Below, piece by piece: positions 8,429 through 17,586 of a stretch of 64,000 bases of DNA (within the stretch, counting starts at the first letter, position 1; every line of letters starts with the position of its first letter). The DNA is from Alteromonas_E sp965248545. GTDB lineage: Bacteria; Pseudomonadota; Gammaproteobacteria; Enterobacterales; Alteromonadaceae. The stretch is from NCBI GenBank assembly GCA_965248545.1, contig OZ252110.1:248001-312000 (forward strand), in the 5' to 3' direction. The position numbers and the translations under genes were made by a program. Below the pieces are notes generated by a model. It had not been told where the DNA came from. It made no database searches and saw only the letters and a list, made by a program, of their open reading frames with translations.

Positions 8429-10297
8429 ATGACCCTAGATATAAGCCAATACCCTACCCTCGCCCTGGCTAATGACCCGGAAGCGTTGAGAAAGCTTCCC
8501 CAAGAGCAATTAAAAGCCGTTGCTGACGAGCTGCGTCAGTACTTGCTTGCTTGTGTAAGCCAAAGCAGTGGCCATTTTGCCTCTGGACTTGGAACGGTAG
8601 AGCTGACCGTTGCTCTGCATTACGTGTACCAAACACCGTTTGACCGGCTTATTTGGGACGTAGGCCATCAGGCTTATCCTCACAAAATTCTAACCGGTCG
8701 TCGCGACCGTATGCAGACCATTCGCAAGAAAGGTGGTTTGCATCCATTCCCGTGGCCACCGGAAAGCGAATACGACACCTTTGCAGTCGGACACTCGTCA
8801 ACGTCAATCAGCGCTGCACTCGGCATGGCCATTGCGGCTGAGAAAGAACAGCAAGATCGCAAAATTGTTGCGGTTATTGGTGACGGTGCCATGACTGCCG
8901 GAATGGCATTTGAAGCCCTAAATCACGGTGGTGACATTGATAAAGACCTAGTGGTCGTATTAAACGATAACGAGATGTCGATCTCTGAAAATGTGGGCGC
9001 GTTGAATAGTCACCTTGCACGCCTGCTCACCGGCAATTTTTTCAATAGTATCCGCGATGGCGGTAAAAAATTGTTGAGCAACGTACCACCGATAAAGGAA
9101 TTTGCCAGTCGCGCTGAAGAACACATCAAGGGTATGGTTGTGCCAGGTACCATTTTTGAAGAATTGGGTTTCCACTACATCGGTCCAATTGATGGGCACG
9201 ACGTGAATGGTATGGTCGATACCATGCGCAATATGCGTAAGATGAAAGGCCCGCAAATTCTGCATGTTGTCACCCGCAAAGGGAAAGGCTACGACGTTGC
9301 AGAAAAAGACCCGATAAAATACCACGCAGTACCGCAATTCAATCCGAAAGATAACGCTCTGCCGGCCAGTAAACCGGGTAAGCCCACCTTTTCAAAGGTG
9401 TTTGGCGACTGGTTATGTGACATGGCAGCGCGAGACCCGAAGCTGGCGGCGGTTACTCCCGCGATGCGAGAAGGCTCGGGCATGGTACGTTTTTCGCAGG
9501 AGTTTCCTGAACAATACTTTGACGTTGCCATCGCCGAACAGCATTCTGTCACGTTTGCCGCTGGTATGGCGCGCGATGGTCTGAATGCCGTTGTGGCAAT
9601 TTACTCAACGTTTTTGCAGCGTGCCTATGACCAGTTGATCCATGACGTCGCGATTCAAAACTTACCAGTATTATTTGCGATCGACCGAGCCGGCATTGTC
9701 GGTGCGGATGGTCCAACTCACCAAGGTGCGTTTGATATCGCCTTTATGCGTTGCATCCCCAATTTAGTGATCATGACACCAAGTGATGAAAATGAGTGCC
9801 GTCAAATGTTGTACACGGGCCACAAAGCGCAAGTGCCGGCTGCCGTCAGATACCCGCGAGGAGCTGGCGTGGGCACTGAGATCCAGGCTGAAATGAGTGA
9901 GATTCCGTTGGGCCAATCGCGTACGCTACGTAACGGCAAACGCATCGCTATCCTTAATTTCGGGACACTTGTTGGCTATGCGCAAGAAGCTGCCGACGCT
10001 GCCGACGCGACACTTGTCGATATGCGCTTTGTTAAACCACTGGATACTGCTGTCATCGATTCACTTGTCGCTGACCACGATTTACTGCTTACCCTCGAGG
10101 ACGGCACCATCATGGGCGGTGCAGGTAGCGCTGTCGGTGAGTACTTGCATGAAAAAGGCTATCGCAATCGTCTCGTTAAACTCGGTCTTCCCGATCAGTT
10201 TATTCTGCAAGGTACGCAACAAGAGATGTATCAAGAATTAGGCTTGGATACTCAAGGTATCCTCAACCGCATTGAGACGGCTCAGAACGGCCAATAA
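8429..10297 (+). CDS. dxs: 1-deoxy-D-xylulose-5-phosphate synthase
   Basis: This 622-residue thiamine-diphosphate enzyme joins pyruvate and glyceraldehyde 3-phosphate in the first step of the methylerythritol phosphate route, and the product also feeds thiamine and pyridoxal phosphate. The thiamine-binding motif begins GDGAMTAGMAFEALN near residue 151 and ends with the NDNEMSIS segment. The transketolase-type glutamate region is AEQHSVTFAAGMARDG near residue 370, and a GHSSTSISAALG helix lies near residue 121. The 3' end overlaps the convergent pgpA gene by 16 bases. It follows ispA, so substrate supply and chain formation are co-expressed. IspH, the last enzyme of the route, lies at 50258-51202. 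Confidence 0.96.
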   Translation: MTLDISQYPTLALANDPEALRKLPQEQLKAVADELRQYLLACVSQSSGHFASGLGTVELTVALHYVYQTPFDRLIWDVGHQAYPHKILTGRRDRMQTIRKKGGLHPFPWPPESEYDTFAVGHSSTSISAALGMAIAAEKEQQDRKIVAVIGDGAMTAGMAFEALNHGGDIDKDLVVVLNDNEMSISENVGALNSHLARLLTGNFFNSIRDGGKKLLSNVPPIKEFASRAEEHIKGMVVPGTIFEELGFHYIGPIDGHDVNGMVDTMRNMRKMKGPQILHVVTRKGKGYDVAEKDPIKYHAVPQFNPKDNALPASKPGKPTFSKVFGDWLCDMAARDPKLAAVTPAMREGSGMVRFSQEFPEQYFDVAIAEQHSVTFAAGMARDGLNAVVAIYSTFLQRAYDQLIHDVAIQNLPVLFAIDRAGIVGADGPTHQGAFDIAFMRCIPNLVIMTPSDENECRQMLYTGHKAQVPAAVRYPRGAGVGTEIQAEMSEIPLGQSRTLRNGKRIAILNFGTLVGYAQEAADAADATLVDMRFVKPLDTAVIDSLVADHDLLLTLEDGTIMGGAGSAVGEYLHEKGYRNRLVKLGLPDQFILQGTQQEMYQELGLDTQGILNRIETAQNGQ

Positions 10298-10779
10298 AGA
10301 AGGCCTAGATGCAAACAAGCGCAGGCCATCAGGCCTGCGATAATATCATCCAGCATAATCCCAAAACCACCGTGCACGTGTTTGTCCAGCCAACTGATGG
10401 GCCAGGGTTTTAGAATATCAAACAAACGAAACAGCAAAAATCCAGCCAGCAGTGTTTGCCATGTCAGCGGCACTAAAACAAAGGTAAGGAACATGCCGGC
10501 AATCTCATCCCATACGATGGAACCATGATCATGCACACCCAGTGCCCGTGCCGTATTCTCGCATATGGCGATACCGATAAGACACGCTGCTAGCGTTACC
10601 AGAAGATATAGCTCGCTCGCAAAAATCGCCGTACCTAATACAAGGGGAATGGCTGCAATAGAGCCCATGGTACCCGGCATAAAGGGGATTAAACCGCTGC
10701 CGAAGCCGAGGCCTAAGCAATGCCAGGGATTAGCTAGACTGACTCGTTTTCTGAGTTCAGCTTCCATTGAAGTGCTCAA
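10282..10779 (-). CDS. pgpA: Phosphatidylglycerophosphatase A
   Basis: This 165-residue inner-membrane phosphatase removes phosphate from phosphatidylglycerophosphate to give phosphatidylglycerol. The sequence has three or four hydrophobic segments, the GSGLIPFMPGTMGS start region and the conserved acidic DEIAGMF and FRLFDILKPWP motifs of PgpA. It overlaps thiL upstream by 23 bases and dxs (convergent) downstream by 16 bases. The order nusB-thiL-pgpA is standard in gammaproteobacteria. Confidence 0.93.
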   Translation of the reverse strand: MSTSMEAELRKRVSLANPWHCLGLGFGSGLIPFMPGTMGSIAAIPLVLGTAIFASELYLLVTLAACLIGIAICENTARALGVHDHGSIVWDEIAGMFLTFVLVPLTWQTLLAGFLLFRLFDILKPWPISWLDKHVHGGFGIMLDDIIAGLMACACLHLGLLYWPF

Positions 10780-11728
10780 AGCCTTTCTTACCAGAATGCT
10801 GATATGGCTTGTCGTTATGCTTTAGTTCAATTTTACCTTGGGCACCGGTAACTTGACCAATGCAAGTTGCTTGAATATTAAAGCTGCTAAACGCGGTTTC
10901 TACTTTGCTTTTGAACTCTTCACCTATGGTGAATAAGAGCTCGTAGTCATCACCCGCAGTCAAACCATATTGAATCGCCTTTTCGTCATCGACGACATTG
11001 GCGAGATGCTCTGATATAGGTAAACGATCAACGTGGAGCAATGCGCCACAGCCCGAGGCTTCGAGGACATGTCCCAAATCAGCCAACAGGCCATCACTGA
11101 TATCGATACAAGCACTCGCAGAGCGGCGCAGTGTCGTGCCTGCCATGACTCGCGGGGATGGATAATAATGACGTTTAACCAGATAAGCTGCGTCGTCACC
11201 AACCGCTGCCAGCTGGCCGCGCAAGATGTCTAATCCTGCACCTGCATCACCTAGATTACCTGTCACATATACCCAATCGCCCGGTTTCGCCCCGCGACGA
11301 GTTAACGCTGACTCTTGAGGCACAAAACCTTGCGCAGTAATGGTCAGCGAAAGCGGGCCCGAGACGGTGTCGCCTCCAATTAACTGTACGGAATAATACT
11401 GACACAGCTCGTAGAGGCCTTCGGTAAACTCTTCTAGCCAAGCGGCTTCGCTGTTGGGTAAAGAGAGTGACAAGTTTATCCAAGCAGGCTCTGCCCCCAT
11501 CGCAGCTAAATCACTGAGATTTGCCGCTACAGCCTTGTACGCAACGGCTCTAGCTGGGGTATCTGCGAGGAAATGAACGCCACTGACAAGCGTGTCAGTG
11601 GTCGTTGCCAGGCACTGGTTTTCGGCTACTTTAGTCAGTGCAGCATCATCGCCAATACCAATTAGCACATCTTTGCGCTGGTGACCGCCATTTTTAAAAA
11701 AGCGGTCAATGAGATCAAATTCTTTCAC
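10757..11728 (-). CDS. thiL: Thiamine-monophosphate kinase
   Basis: This 323-residue kinase phosphorylates thiamine monophosphate to the active cofactor thiamine diphosphate. The N-terminal GIGDDAAL motif (near residue 24) and TTDTLVSGVHF (near 42) bind nucleotide and magnesium in the PurM/ThiL fold, and the GGDTVSG and DISDGLLADLGH motifs are present. The gene lies five bases downstream of nusB and overlaps pgpA. Its cofactor is needed by Dxs, whose gene converges from the other side. Confidence 0.95.
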   Translation of the reverse strand: MKEFDLIDRFFKNGGHQRKDVLIGIGDDAALTKVAENQCLATTTDTLVSGVHFLADTPARAVAYKAVAANLSDLAAMGAEPAWINLSLSLPNSEAAWLEEFTEGLYELCQYYSVQLIGGDTVSGPLSLTITAQGFVPQESALTRRGAKPGDWVYVTGNLGDAGAGLDILRGQLAAVGDDAAYLVKRHYYPSPRVMAGTTLRRSASACIDISDGLLADLGHVLEASGCGALLHVDRLPISEHLANVVDDEKAIQYGLTAGDDYELLFTIGEEFKSKVETAFSSFNIQATCIGQVTGAQGKIELKHNDKPYQHSGKKGFEHFNGS

Positions 11729-11733
11729 GGTCG

Positions 11734-12156
11734 TTAGCTACGTTCGTGTTTCCGCAGTGTTTTGACTGCCTTGTCTAATACGCCGTTAATGAATTTGTGG
11801 CTATCCTGAGCGCCAAAGCTTTTGGCCAGCTCAATCGCTTCATTGATAATCACTTTGTACGGCGTTTCGATGCACTGTGTCAGCTCGTATGTCGCAATGC
11901 GTAAAATAGATTGTTCGATTGGGTCAAGCTCTTCTGGCAGTCGACCAAGGTATGGTTTTATCGCCTGATCGAGCTCGTCATAGCCAGCGACTGTGCCGCG
12001 CAACAACGATTGAAAGAAAGTCATATCGACTTTCTTCATGTCATTGCTGGTTGCCAGCATCAGTTCTACTTGCTCAACTGGATTGTTTGACATCTGCCAA
12101 GAGTAGACGCCTTGCAGCGCCAACTCTCTAGCCATGCGACGAGGAGCTATCTTCAC
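11734..12156 (-). CDS. nusB: Transcription antitermination factor NusB
   Basis: This 140-residue all-helical protein pairs with NusE (ribosomal protein S10) to bind boxA RNA and prevent premature termination in rRNA operons. Family segments are RRMARELALQGVYSWQMS at residues 6-23, LDPIEQSILRIATYEL in the middle, and VIINEAIELAKSFG followed by FINGVLDKAV at the end. It overlaps ribH by four bases, a conserved pairing in bacteria. Confidence 0.95.
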   Translation of the reverse strand: MKIAPRRMARELALQGVYSWQMSNNPVEQVELMLATSNDMKKVDMTFFQSLLRGTVAGYDELDQAIKPYLGRLPEELDPIEQSILRIATYELTQCIETPYKVIINEAIELAKSFGAQDSHKFINGVLDKAVKTLRKHERS

Positions 12157-12638
12157 GCATCACCTAGATTTTCATCAAGTGCTGACATGACGTTAACCAT
12201 TTCAAGTGCACCCATTGCGGCTTCAGCGCCTTTGTTACCGGCTTTTGTACCAGAACGCTCAATCGCTTGTTCAATACTGTCGGTGGTGATTACGCCAAAC
12301 GAAACAGGCAAAGCATAGTCAAGTGATACTTGAGCTAACCCTTTATTGCACTCACCCGCAACAAAATCGAAGTGCGGAGTGCCGCCTCGGATAACCGCTC
12401 CCAATGCAATGATCGCATCAAATTTACCGCTTTGGGCCAGCTTCTTAGCCGCGATCGGTAACTCGTATGCCCCAGGCACACGTACAAGCGTAATATCTGA
12501 ATCATTTACTTCGCCAAAACGTTCTAATGTATCCAGTGCGCCTTCTAACAAGCTTTCAACTACAAAGCTGTTAAAACGCGATACAACGATACCAAAACGC
12601 TTGCCGGTTGCACGTACATTACCTTCAATCACATTCAT
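12153..12638 (-). CDS. ribH: 6,7-dimethyl-8-ribityllumazine synthase
   Basis: This 161-residue enzyme condenses 5-amino-6-ribitylaminouracil with 3,4-dihydroxy-2-butanone 4-phosphate and assembles into icosahedral or pentameric particles. The conserved VVSRFNSFV start region, the VPGAYELPIAAKKLA motif, and ALGAVIRGGTPHFDFVAGE with the catalytic histidine are clear. It is the third step of the riboflavin series encoded on this strand and overlaps nusB downstream. Confidence 0.95.
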   Translation of the reverse strand: MNVIEGNVRATGKRFGIVVSRFNSFVVESLLEGALDTLERFGEVNDSDITLVRVPGAYELPIAAKKLAQSGKFDAIIALGAVIRGGTPHFDFVAGECNKGLAQVSLDYALPVSFGVITTDSIEQAIERSGTKAGNKGAEAAMGALEMVNVMSALDENLGDA

Positions 12639-12676
12639 TTCGATTACCCTTCAAAAATTCGGCGCGCAGTTTAGCA

Positions 12677-13777
12677 CTAATCGTGGATATATTCGACTAC
12701 TTCGAGACCATATCCCGACAGCGCGTGGTATTTAACCGGTTTACTTAACAGGCGCATTTGATGCACCCCTAAACTGGCAAGAATTTGACTCCCAACCCCA
12801 ACGGTTCGAGATGACCCTTTCCAATCTGCGGCTTGTGGTGTTTCGCCGCGATCTTCCATTTCAAATTGATGGACCTGTTGGGCGATATCTTCATCTTTGC
12901 CAAGTAATACTAAAACCCCCCCTTCTTCTGCGATGCGTTGCATCGCTTGCGGCAGCGTCATCGAGCGATTAACCGAGCGCGTTGAGCCCAGTAAATCCGA
13001 AAAGGTATTGTGTAAATGCACACGCACTAAAGTCGGGTTGTCTGAATTTATCTCACCCTTTTGCAAAGCGAAGTGTAGCTGGTTGTCGATTACATCGCGA
13101 AACGTGTGTAATTCAAAATCGCCATACTGAGTTGGAAGCGCGCATTTGGCGACTTTCTCAATGGTGGTTTCATTGACGTTTCGGTACTCAATCAAATCGG
13201 CAATGGTACCCATTTTCAAATTGTGCTTTTCAGCGAATGCTTCTAACTCAGGTCGACGTGCCATCGTGCCGTCGTCATTTAATATCTCAACAATCACTGC
13301 GGCAGCCTCACAACCGGCAAGTCGAGCCAAATCGACACCGGCTTCCGTATGACCAGCGCGGTTAAGCACACCGCCTTGCTTGGCAATCAATGGGAAAATA
13401 TGGCCGGGTTGAACAATATCGGTCGCCTTGGCATCCGGTGCTACAGCAGCCAATATTGTGCGCGCACGATCGGCTGCTGAGATGCCCGTCGTGACACCTT
13501 CTGCGGCTTCTATGGAAACGGTAAAATTAGTTGAAAATTGCGCACCGTTATTGTTTACCATTAGGGGTAAATTGAGACGCTGACAACGCTCTGCGGTCAT
13601 TGGCAAGCAAACCAATCCACGCGCGTGGGTAACCATGAAGTTAATCGCTTCGGGCGTGACATGCTCTGCGGCCATAATCAAATCACCTTCGTTTTCGCGG
13701 TCTTCGTCATCCATTAAGATGACCATACGCCCAGCGCGAATGTCCTCGATGATTTCTTGTGGAGTGTGTAGTCCCAT
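12677..13777 (-). CDS. ribBA: 3,4-dihydroxy-2-butanone 4-phosphate synthase with degenerate GTP cyclohydrolase II domain
   Basis: Residues 1-200 of this 366-residue protein are a complete RibB domain: DDEDRENEGDLIMAAE binds ribulose 5-phosphate and magnesium, and HTEAGVDLARLAG completes the site. Residues 205-366 align with RibA, but the three zinc-binding cysteines of GTP cyclohydrolase II are absent: the segment where GxLRCDCG would be expected reads LLGSTRS. So the second domain is probably catalytically dead, like the RibBX hybrids known in proteobacteria, and a separate ribA should exist elsewhere. It sits between ribE and ribH in the riboflavin series. No FMN riboswitch is seen upstream; the gap to ribE is only 42 bases. 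Confidence 0.92.
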   Translation of the reverse strand: MGLHTPQEIIEDIRAGRMVILMDDEDRENEGDLIMAAEHVTPEAINFMVTHARGLVCLPMTAERCQRLNLPLMVNNNGAQFSTNFTVSIEAAEGVTTGISAADRARTILAAVAPDAKATDIVQPGHIFPLIAKQGGVLNRAGHTEAGVDLARLAGCEAAAVIVEILNDDGTMARRPELEAFAEKHNLKMGTIADLIEYRNVNETTIEKVAKCALPTQYGDFELHTFRDVIDNQLHFALQKGEINSDNPTLVRVHLHNTFSDLLGSTRSVNRSMTLPQAMQRIAEEGGVLVLLGKDEDIAQQVHQFEMEDRGETPQAADWKGSSRTVGVGSQILASLGVHQMRLLSKPVKYHALSGYGLEVVEYIHD

Positions 13778-13819
13778 ATTTGTCTCAGTGTAAGGTATAG
13801 GTTAACAGTCGAACACGCG

Positions 13820-14482
13820 TTATTTTTTTAAGAATCCGTGTTCCGCTAAAAAGGCCATATCGATGCCTTTCTCATGAGTTTCGGCGGCTTTGTCACCCAA
13901 AACCAGCCGCTCGAGATAACGTGCAATCACGTCTACCTCTAAGTTTATTTTGGTGCCAACTTTATAGGTTCCCAAAACCGTCTCCTGCAGTGTATGCGGT
14001 ATCACCCAAAGCATAAACTCAGAACCATTGACTTCGTTGACGGTCAAGCTGACACCATCAGTGGTAATCGAACCTTTGTGAGCGATGTACTTAGCCAGTG
14101 AATCGGGCGCCTTGACCCAAATTTCCACGTACTTGGTATGTTCATTGATGCGCGACACAGTACCCAAACCATCAACGTGGCCACTGACGATGTGTCCACC
14201 TAAGCGGTCGCTCACGGCCAGGGCTTTTTCAAGATTGACTTGAGTGCCCACGCCGTAATTACCAAATCCGGTATATTTGAGTGTTTCGGCTGATACATCG
14301 GCGCTGTAGGTCGTGGCAGTGTAATCAACCACGGTCAGGCAAACGCCATTGGTCGCGATACTGTCGCCGAGCTTCACATCCGACATATCGAGTTTGCCCA
14401 CATCGACTGTGACCCGCATATCATCGCCGTTGCGTTGTAATGCGCTGATGTGCCCAACGGCGGTAATTATTCCAGTAAACAT
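13820..14482 (-). CDS. ribE: Riboflavin synthase, alpha chain
   Basis: This 220-residue enzyme disproportionates two lumazine molecules to riboflavin. It shows the internal repeat of two lumazine-binding domains, the first opening MFTGIITAVGHI and the second including GHIVSGHVDGLG near residue 97. The repeated SIATNGVCLTV and SITTDGVSLTV segments mark equivalent positions in both halves. It lies between ribD and ribBA on the same strand. Confidence 0.95.
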   Translation of the reverse strand: MFTGIITAVGHISALQRNGDDMRVTVDVGKLDMSDVKLGDSIATNGVCLTVVDYTATTYSADVSAETLKYTGFGNYGVGTQVNLEKALAVSDRLGGHIVSGHVDGLGTVSRINEHTKYVEIWVKAPDSLAKYIAHKGSITTDGVSLTVNEVNGSEFMLWVIPHTLQETVLGTYKVGTKINLEVDVIARYLERLVLGDKAAETHEKGIDMAFLAEHGFLKK

Positions 14483-14514
14483 AAACTCTCTCGTACTTTA
14501 TTTCGTCTCAGGCG

Positions 14515-15663
14515 TTATTCATATTGGGGCAAAAAAGTCATTTTCACGTCATCGCCCAATCTTTCTACTGATTGCAAACTCAGCTGAGGTACCTGTGCCA
14601 TTTCAGTATAGTGCGGTAACTGCAACAGTGGCATTGCATCCTGCCCCATTAGTTTGGGCGCTTGGTACACCACAAGTTCATCAACGAGTCGCTGTTCTAA
14701 GAGCGCCCCACACAATTGAGAACCTGCTTCCACCCATACGTTGTTAAACTCGGATTCGCCCATTTTAGTTAGCAGTTGATGTAAATCGACTTTGCCGTCT
14801 CGAGTGGAATCGAGTACCCACTGTTCAGCTTGGTTGTCGTTGAATGTGGGGTTGTGTTCAGTCAACGCAATGATAGGCAACTGAGTGGCTTGCACGATAG
14901 CAGCACTTGGCTGAATGCGATGACCGCTATCAATTGCAACAACGCGAGGCTGACGCAACGCGATGTGTTTGACTGAGTCAGGATAGAGTGCACTGTGTTC
15001 GATCCGCACGTTCATTTGCGGATCATCGCGCAGAACGGTACTAGAGCCGGTCAAAATAGCACAGGCTTTTGCTCGCTCTTGATGCACGTCTTTACGCGCT
15101 TCGGAACCCGTTATCCATTGACTTTCGCCATTGGCTAATGCGGTCCGTCCATCAAGGCTCATGGCCAACTTAACAATGACTTTTGGACGCCCTGTGCGCA
15201 TGCGCTGCATAAAGCCTTGATTAATGGCCGAGGCTTGAGACTCAAGGTAACCGATATCGACCTGAATACCATTGCTACGCAAGATGTCGATACCGCGCCC
15301 GCTGACTCTGGGATTTGGATCGAGTGTCGCAACGACTACTCGCGCGACTTTAGCGGCGACTAACGCATCAGCACAGGGCCCTGTTCTGCCGGTATGACTA
15401 CATGGTTCTAGCGTCACATATACGGTCGAATCCTGAGCTGCCCTGCCGGCTTGCTGCAATGCGTGTCTTTCCGCGTGGGGCGTACCCGCTTGTTGATGGA
15501 ACCCCTCGCCAATAATGTCCCCAGCTCGGTTCACAATGACACAACCGACGTTGGGATTGGGAGTGGTCGTATATTGGCCAAGCGCTGCTAGGTGCAGCGC
15601 TCGTTGCATAAATGCGTTATCGATTACAGCTGATTGCAGCTGCGACATAATAGACTCGCTCAA
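14515..15663 (-). CDS. ribD: Bifunctional riboflavin deaminase/reductase RibD
   Basis: The 382 residues comprise an N-terminal cytidine-deaminase-like domain with zinc ligands in HAERHAL and PCSHTGRTGPC, followed by a dihydrofolate-reductase-like domain from about residue 155 (KVIVKLAMSLDGRTAL). It deaminates and then reduces the pyrimidine intermediate of riboflavin synthesis. The start overlaps the nrdR stop by four bases, the common nrdR-ribD pairing. It begins the rib series on this strand. Confidence 0.95.
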   Translation of the reverse strand: MSESIMSQLQSAVIDNAFMQRALHLAALGQYTTTPNPNVGCVIVNRAGDIIGEGFHQQAGTPHAERHALQQAGRAAQDSTVYVTLEPCSHTGRTGPCADALVAAKVARVVVATLDPNPRVSGRGIDILRSNGIQVDIGYLESQASAINQGFMQRMRTGRPKVIVKLAMSLDGRTALANGESQWITGSEARKDVHQERAKACAILTGSSTVLRDDPQMNVRIEHSALYPDSVKHIALRQPRVVAIDSGHRIQPSAAIVQATQLPIIALTEHNPTFNDNQAEQWVLDSTRDGKVDLHQLLTKMGESEFNNVWVEAGSQLCGALLEQRLVDELVVYQAPKLMGQDAMPLLQLPHYTEMAQVPQLSLQSVERLGDDVKMTFLPQYE

Positions 15664-16109
15664 TTCCCAAGTTTGGCAATCTCTTCACCAAACTCGCGAA
15701 TATCTTCAAATGAACGATAGACTGATGCAAACCGAACATAGGCGACTTTGTCGAGCTCTTTCAGGGCATCCATAATCAGATTACCTACCATTTCACTCGA
15801 CACTTCTCGCTCACCTGTGGCTCGCAGTGCAGATTTAATTTTTACTATGCATTGCTCAATTTGTTCGGTGCTTACCGGTCGCTTTTCCAATGCACGCAGC
15901 ATACCCGCACGCATCTTGTCTTCGTTGAATGGATCGCGTGAGCCATCTCGCTTCACGACACGCGGCAAAACCAATTCAGCCAATTCAAATGTCGTAAACC
16001 GCTCATGACAGTGAACACACTCTCGACGACGACGGATTTGATGCCCATTAGCCACTAAACGCGAGTCAATGACCTTGGTATCTTGAGCCGTACAAAAAGG
16101 GCAATGCAT
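15660..16109 (-). CDS. nrdR: Transcriptional repressor NrdR
   Basis: This 149-residue repressor senses ATP/dATP and controls ribonucleotide reductase genes. An N-terminal zinc ribbon begins CPFCTAQDTKVIDSR and its second cysteine pair lies in CVHCHERF; the ATP-cone follows from about residue 49 (LVKRDGSRDPFNEDKM type). It lies five bases downstream of glyA and overlaps ribD, the common glyA-nrdR-ribD order. Confidence 0.96.
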   Translation of the reverse strand: MHCPFCTAQDTKVIDSRLVANGHQIRRRRECVHCHERFTTFELAELVLPRVVKRDGSRDPFNEDKMRAGMLRALEKRPVSTEQIEQCIVKIKSALRATGEREVSSEMVGNLIMDALKELDKVAYVRFASVYRSFEDIREFGEEIAKLGN

Positions 16110-16114
16110 GTCGA

Positions 16115-17374
16115 TTAACCAGCGTAAACCGGGAAGCGCTCACACAATGCAACCACTTCACCACGAACACGTTCAATAACGCTGTCGTCGCCCATGTTGT
16201 CGAGCACGTCACAAATCCAACTAGCTACCTGTTGCGCTTCAGCTTGTTTGAAACCACGGCGTGTAATCGCTGGTGTACCAATTCTCAAACCACTGGTAAC
16301 GAACGGCGAGCGAGGGTCTTTTGGAACCGCGTTTTTGTTAACCGTGATGTTGGCGCTACCAAGTGCTGCGTCCGCATCTTTACCCGTGATGTCTTTATCA
16401 ACCAAGTCCAATAGGAACAGGTGATTGTCTGTGCCGTTTGAAACAATCTTGTAGCCGCGCTCCTGCATCACAGCAACCATTGCTTTAGCGTTGTCTAACA
16501 CTTGTTGCTGGTAGGTCTTGAATTCAGGTTGCAGCGCTTCTTTGAACGCCACCGCTTTCGCTGCAATAACGTGGCAAAGTGGACCACCTTGGTTGCCTGG
16601 GAATACCGAACTATTGAATTTTTTGTACAGTGTTTCATCACCGCAAGATGATAGAATCAAACCACCACGAGGGCCCGCTAGGGTTTTGTGCGTCGTCGTT
16701 GTTACAACGTGCGCATGTGGCAATGGATTGGGGTATAAACCAGCAGCGACCAAACCCGCAACGTGCGCCATATCAACCAGTAAATATGCCCCTACTTTGT
16801 CGGCAATGGCACGGAATCGTTGCCAATCGACGATACCAGAATACGCCGAGAAGCCGCCAATGATCATTTTTGGCTTATGCTCATCCGCCAGTGCTTCGAC
16901 TTGGTCGTAATCAATCTCACCGGTTTCTTCATTTAGTCCATATTGAACTGCGTGGTAGGTTTTACCAGAGAAGTTTACGTGAGAGCCGTGGGTCAAGTGA
17001 CCACCGTCGGCAAGGCTCATACCTAACACTGTGTCATTGGCTTCAAGCAACGCCATAAATACCGCTGTATTGGCTTGAGAACCTGAGTGTGGCTGAACGT
17101 TTGCGTAGTCAGCGCCAAATAGCTGTTTAGCGCGTTCGATCGCTAAATCTTCCGCAATATCAACATACTCACAGCCGCCGTAATAGCGTTTACCCGGATA
17201 GCCTTCTGCATATTTATTAGTCAGTTGAGAGCCTTGCGCCTCTAATACGCGAGGACTGCAATAGTTCTCAGACGCAATCAGCTCAATATGATGTTCCTGA
17301 CGGGCATTTTCATTATTGATAGCGTCTGCGAGTTCTGGGTCGAATTCAGCAATTGTCATGTTGCGAGAAAGCAT
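16115..17374 (-). CDS. glyA: Serine hydroxymethyltransferase
   Basis: This 419-residue pyridoxal-phosphate enzyme interconverts serine and glycine and charges tetrahydrofolate with one-carbon units. The PLP-lysine motif TTTHKTLAGPRGG is near residue 229, with the family start IELIASENYCSPRVLEAQGS near residue 31 and YAEGYPGKRYYGG near 54. A good AGGAG site precedes the ATG at 17374. It opens the glyA-nrdR-rib series; a strong hairpin lies about 50 bases upstream. Confidence 0.97.
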   Translation of the reverse strand: MLSRNMTIAEFDPELADAINNENARQEHHIELIASENYCSPRVLEAQGSQLTNKYAEGYPGKRYYGGCEYVDIAEDLAIERAKQLFGADYANVQPHSGSQANTAVFMALLEANDTVLGMSLADGGHLTHGSHVNFSGKTYHAVQYGLNEETGEIDYDQVEALADEHKPKMIIGGFSAYSGIVDWQRFRAIADKVGAYLLVDMAHVAGLVAAGLYPNPLPHAHVVTTTTHKTLAGPRGGLILSSCGDETLYKKFNSSVFPGNQGGPLCHVIAAKAVAFKEALQPEFKTYQQQVLDNAKAMVAVMQERGYKIVSNGTDNHLFLLDLVDKDITGKDADAALGSANITVNKNAVPKDPRSPFVTSGLRIGTPAITRRGFKQAEAQQVASWICDVLDNMGDDSVIERVRGEVVALCERFPVYAG

Positions 17375-17422
17375 AGCGGCTCCTTTACAGCGAGATGCGA
17401 ATAAGCGCGATTTAAAACAAAC

Positions 17423-17447
17423 GCGCTCGTGAGAAAATTACGAGCGC
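17423..17447. promoter_or_regulatory. Hairpin/palindrome upstream of glyA
   Basis: Perfect eight-base arms GCGCTCGT and ACGAGCGC are separated by nine bases, 49 to 73 bases before the glyA start. It may be an operator, or part of a leader hairpin. The rest of the 212-base gap between glyA and the lpxD-like gene shows no further recognisable element. Confidence 0.35.
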
Positions 17448-17586
17448 ATATTCTAGTCATTTTGTGCGTTAAGTATACCGATTTATTGGATTGTTTTGTG
17501 CTAATGCATAACTCCCTTGAAACTCCGACCAGTCGTAGACTGAACGAAGCAGCAAAGGCACTGATATTTAGCCTTTTTTCAGCCCA

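Noticed and set aside
13778..13819. Possible FMN riboswitch upstream of ribBA
   Set aside because: The gap of 42 bases is far too short for the aptamer and no conserved segment was seen.
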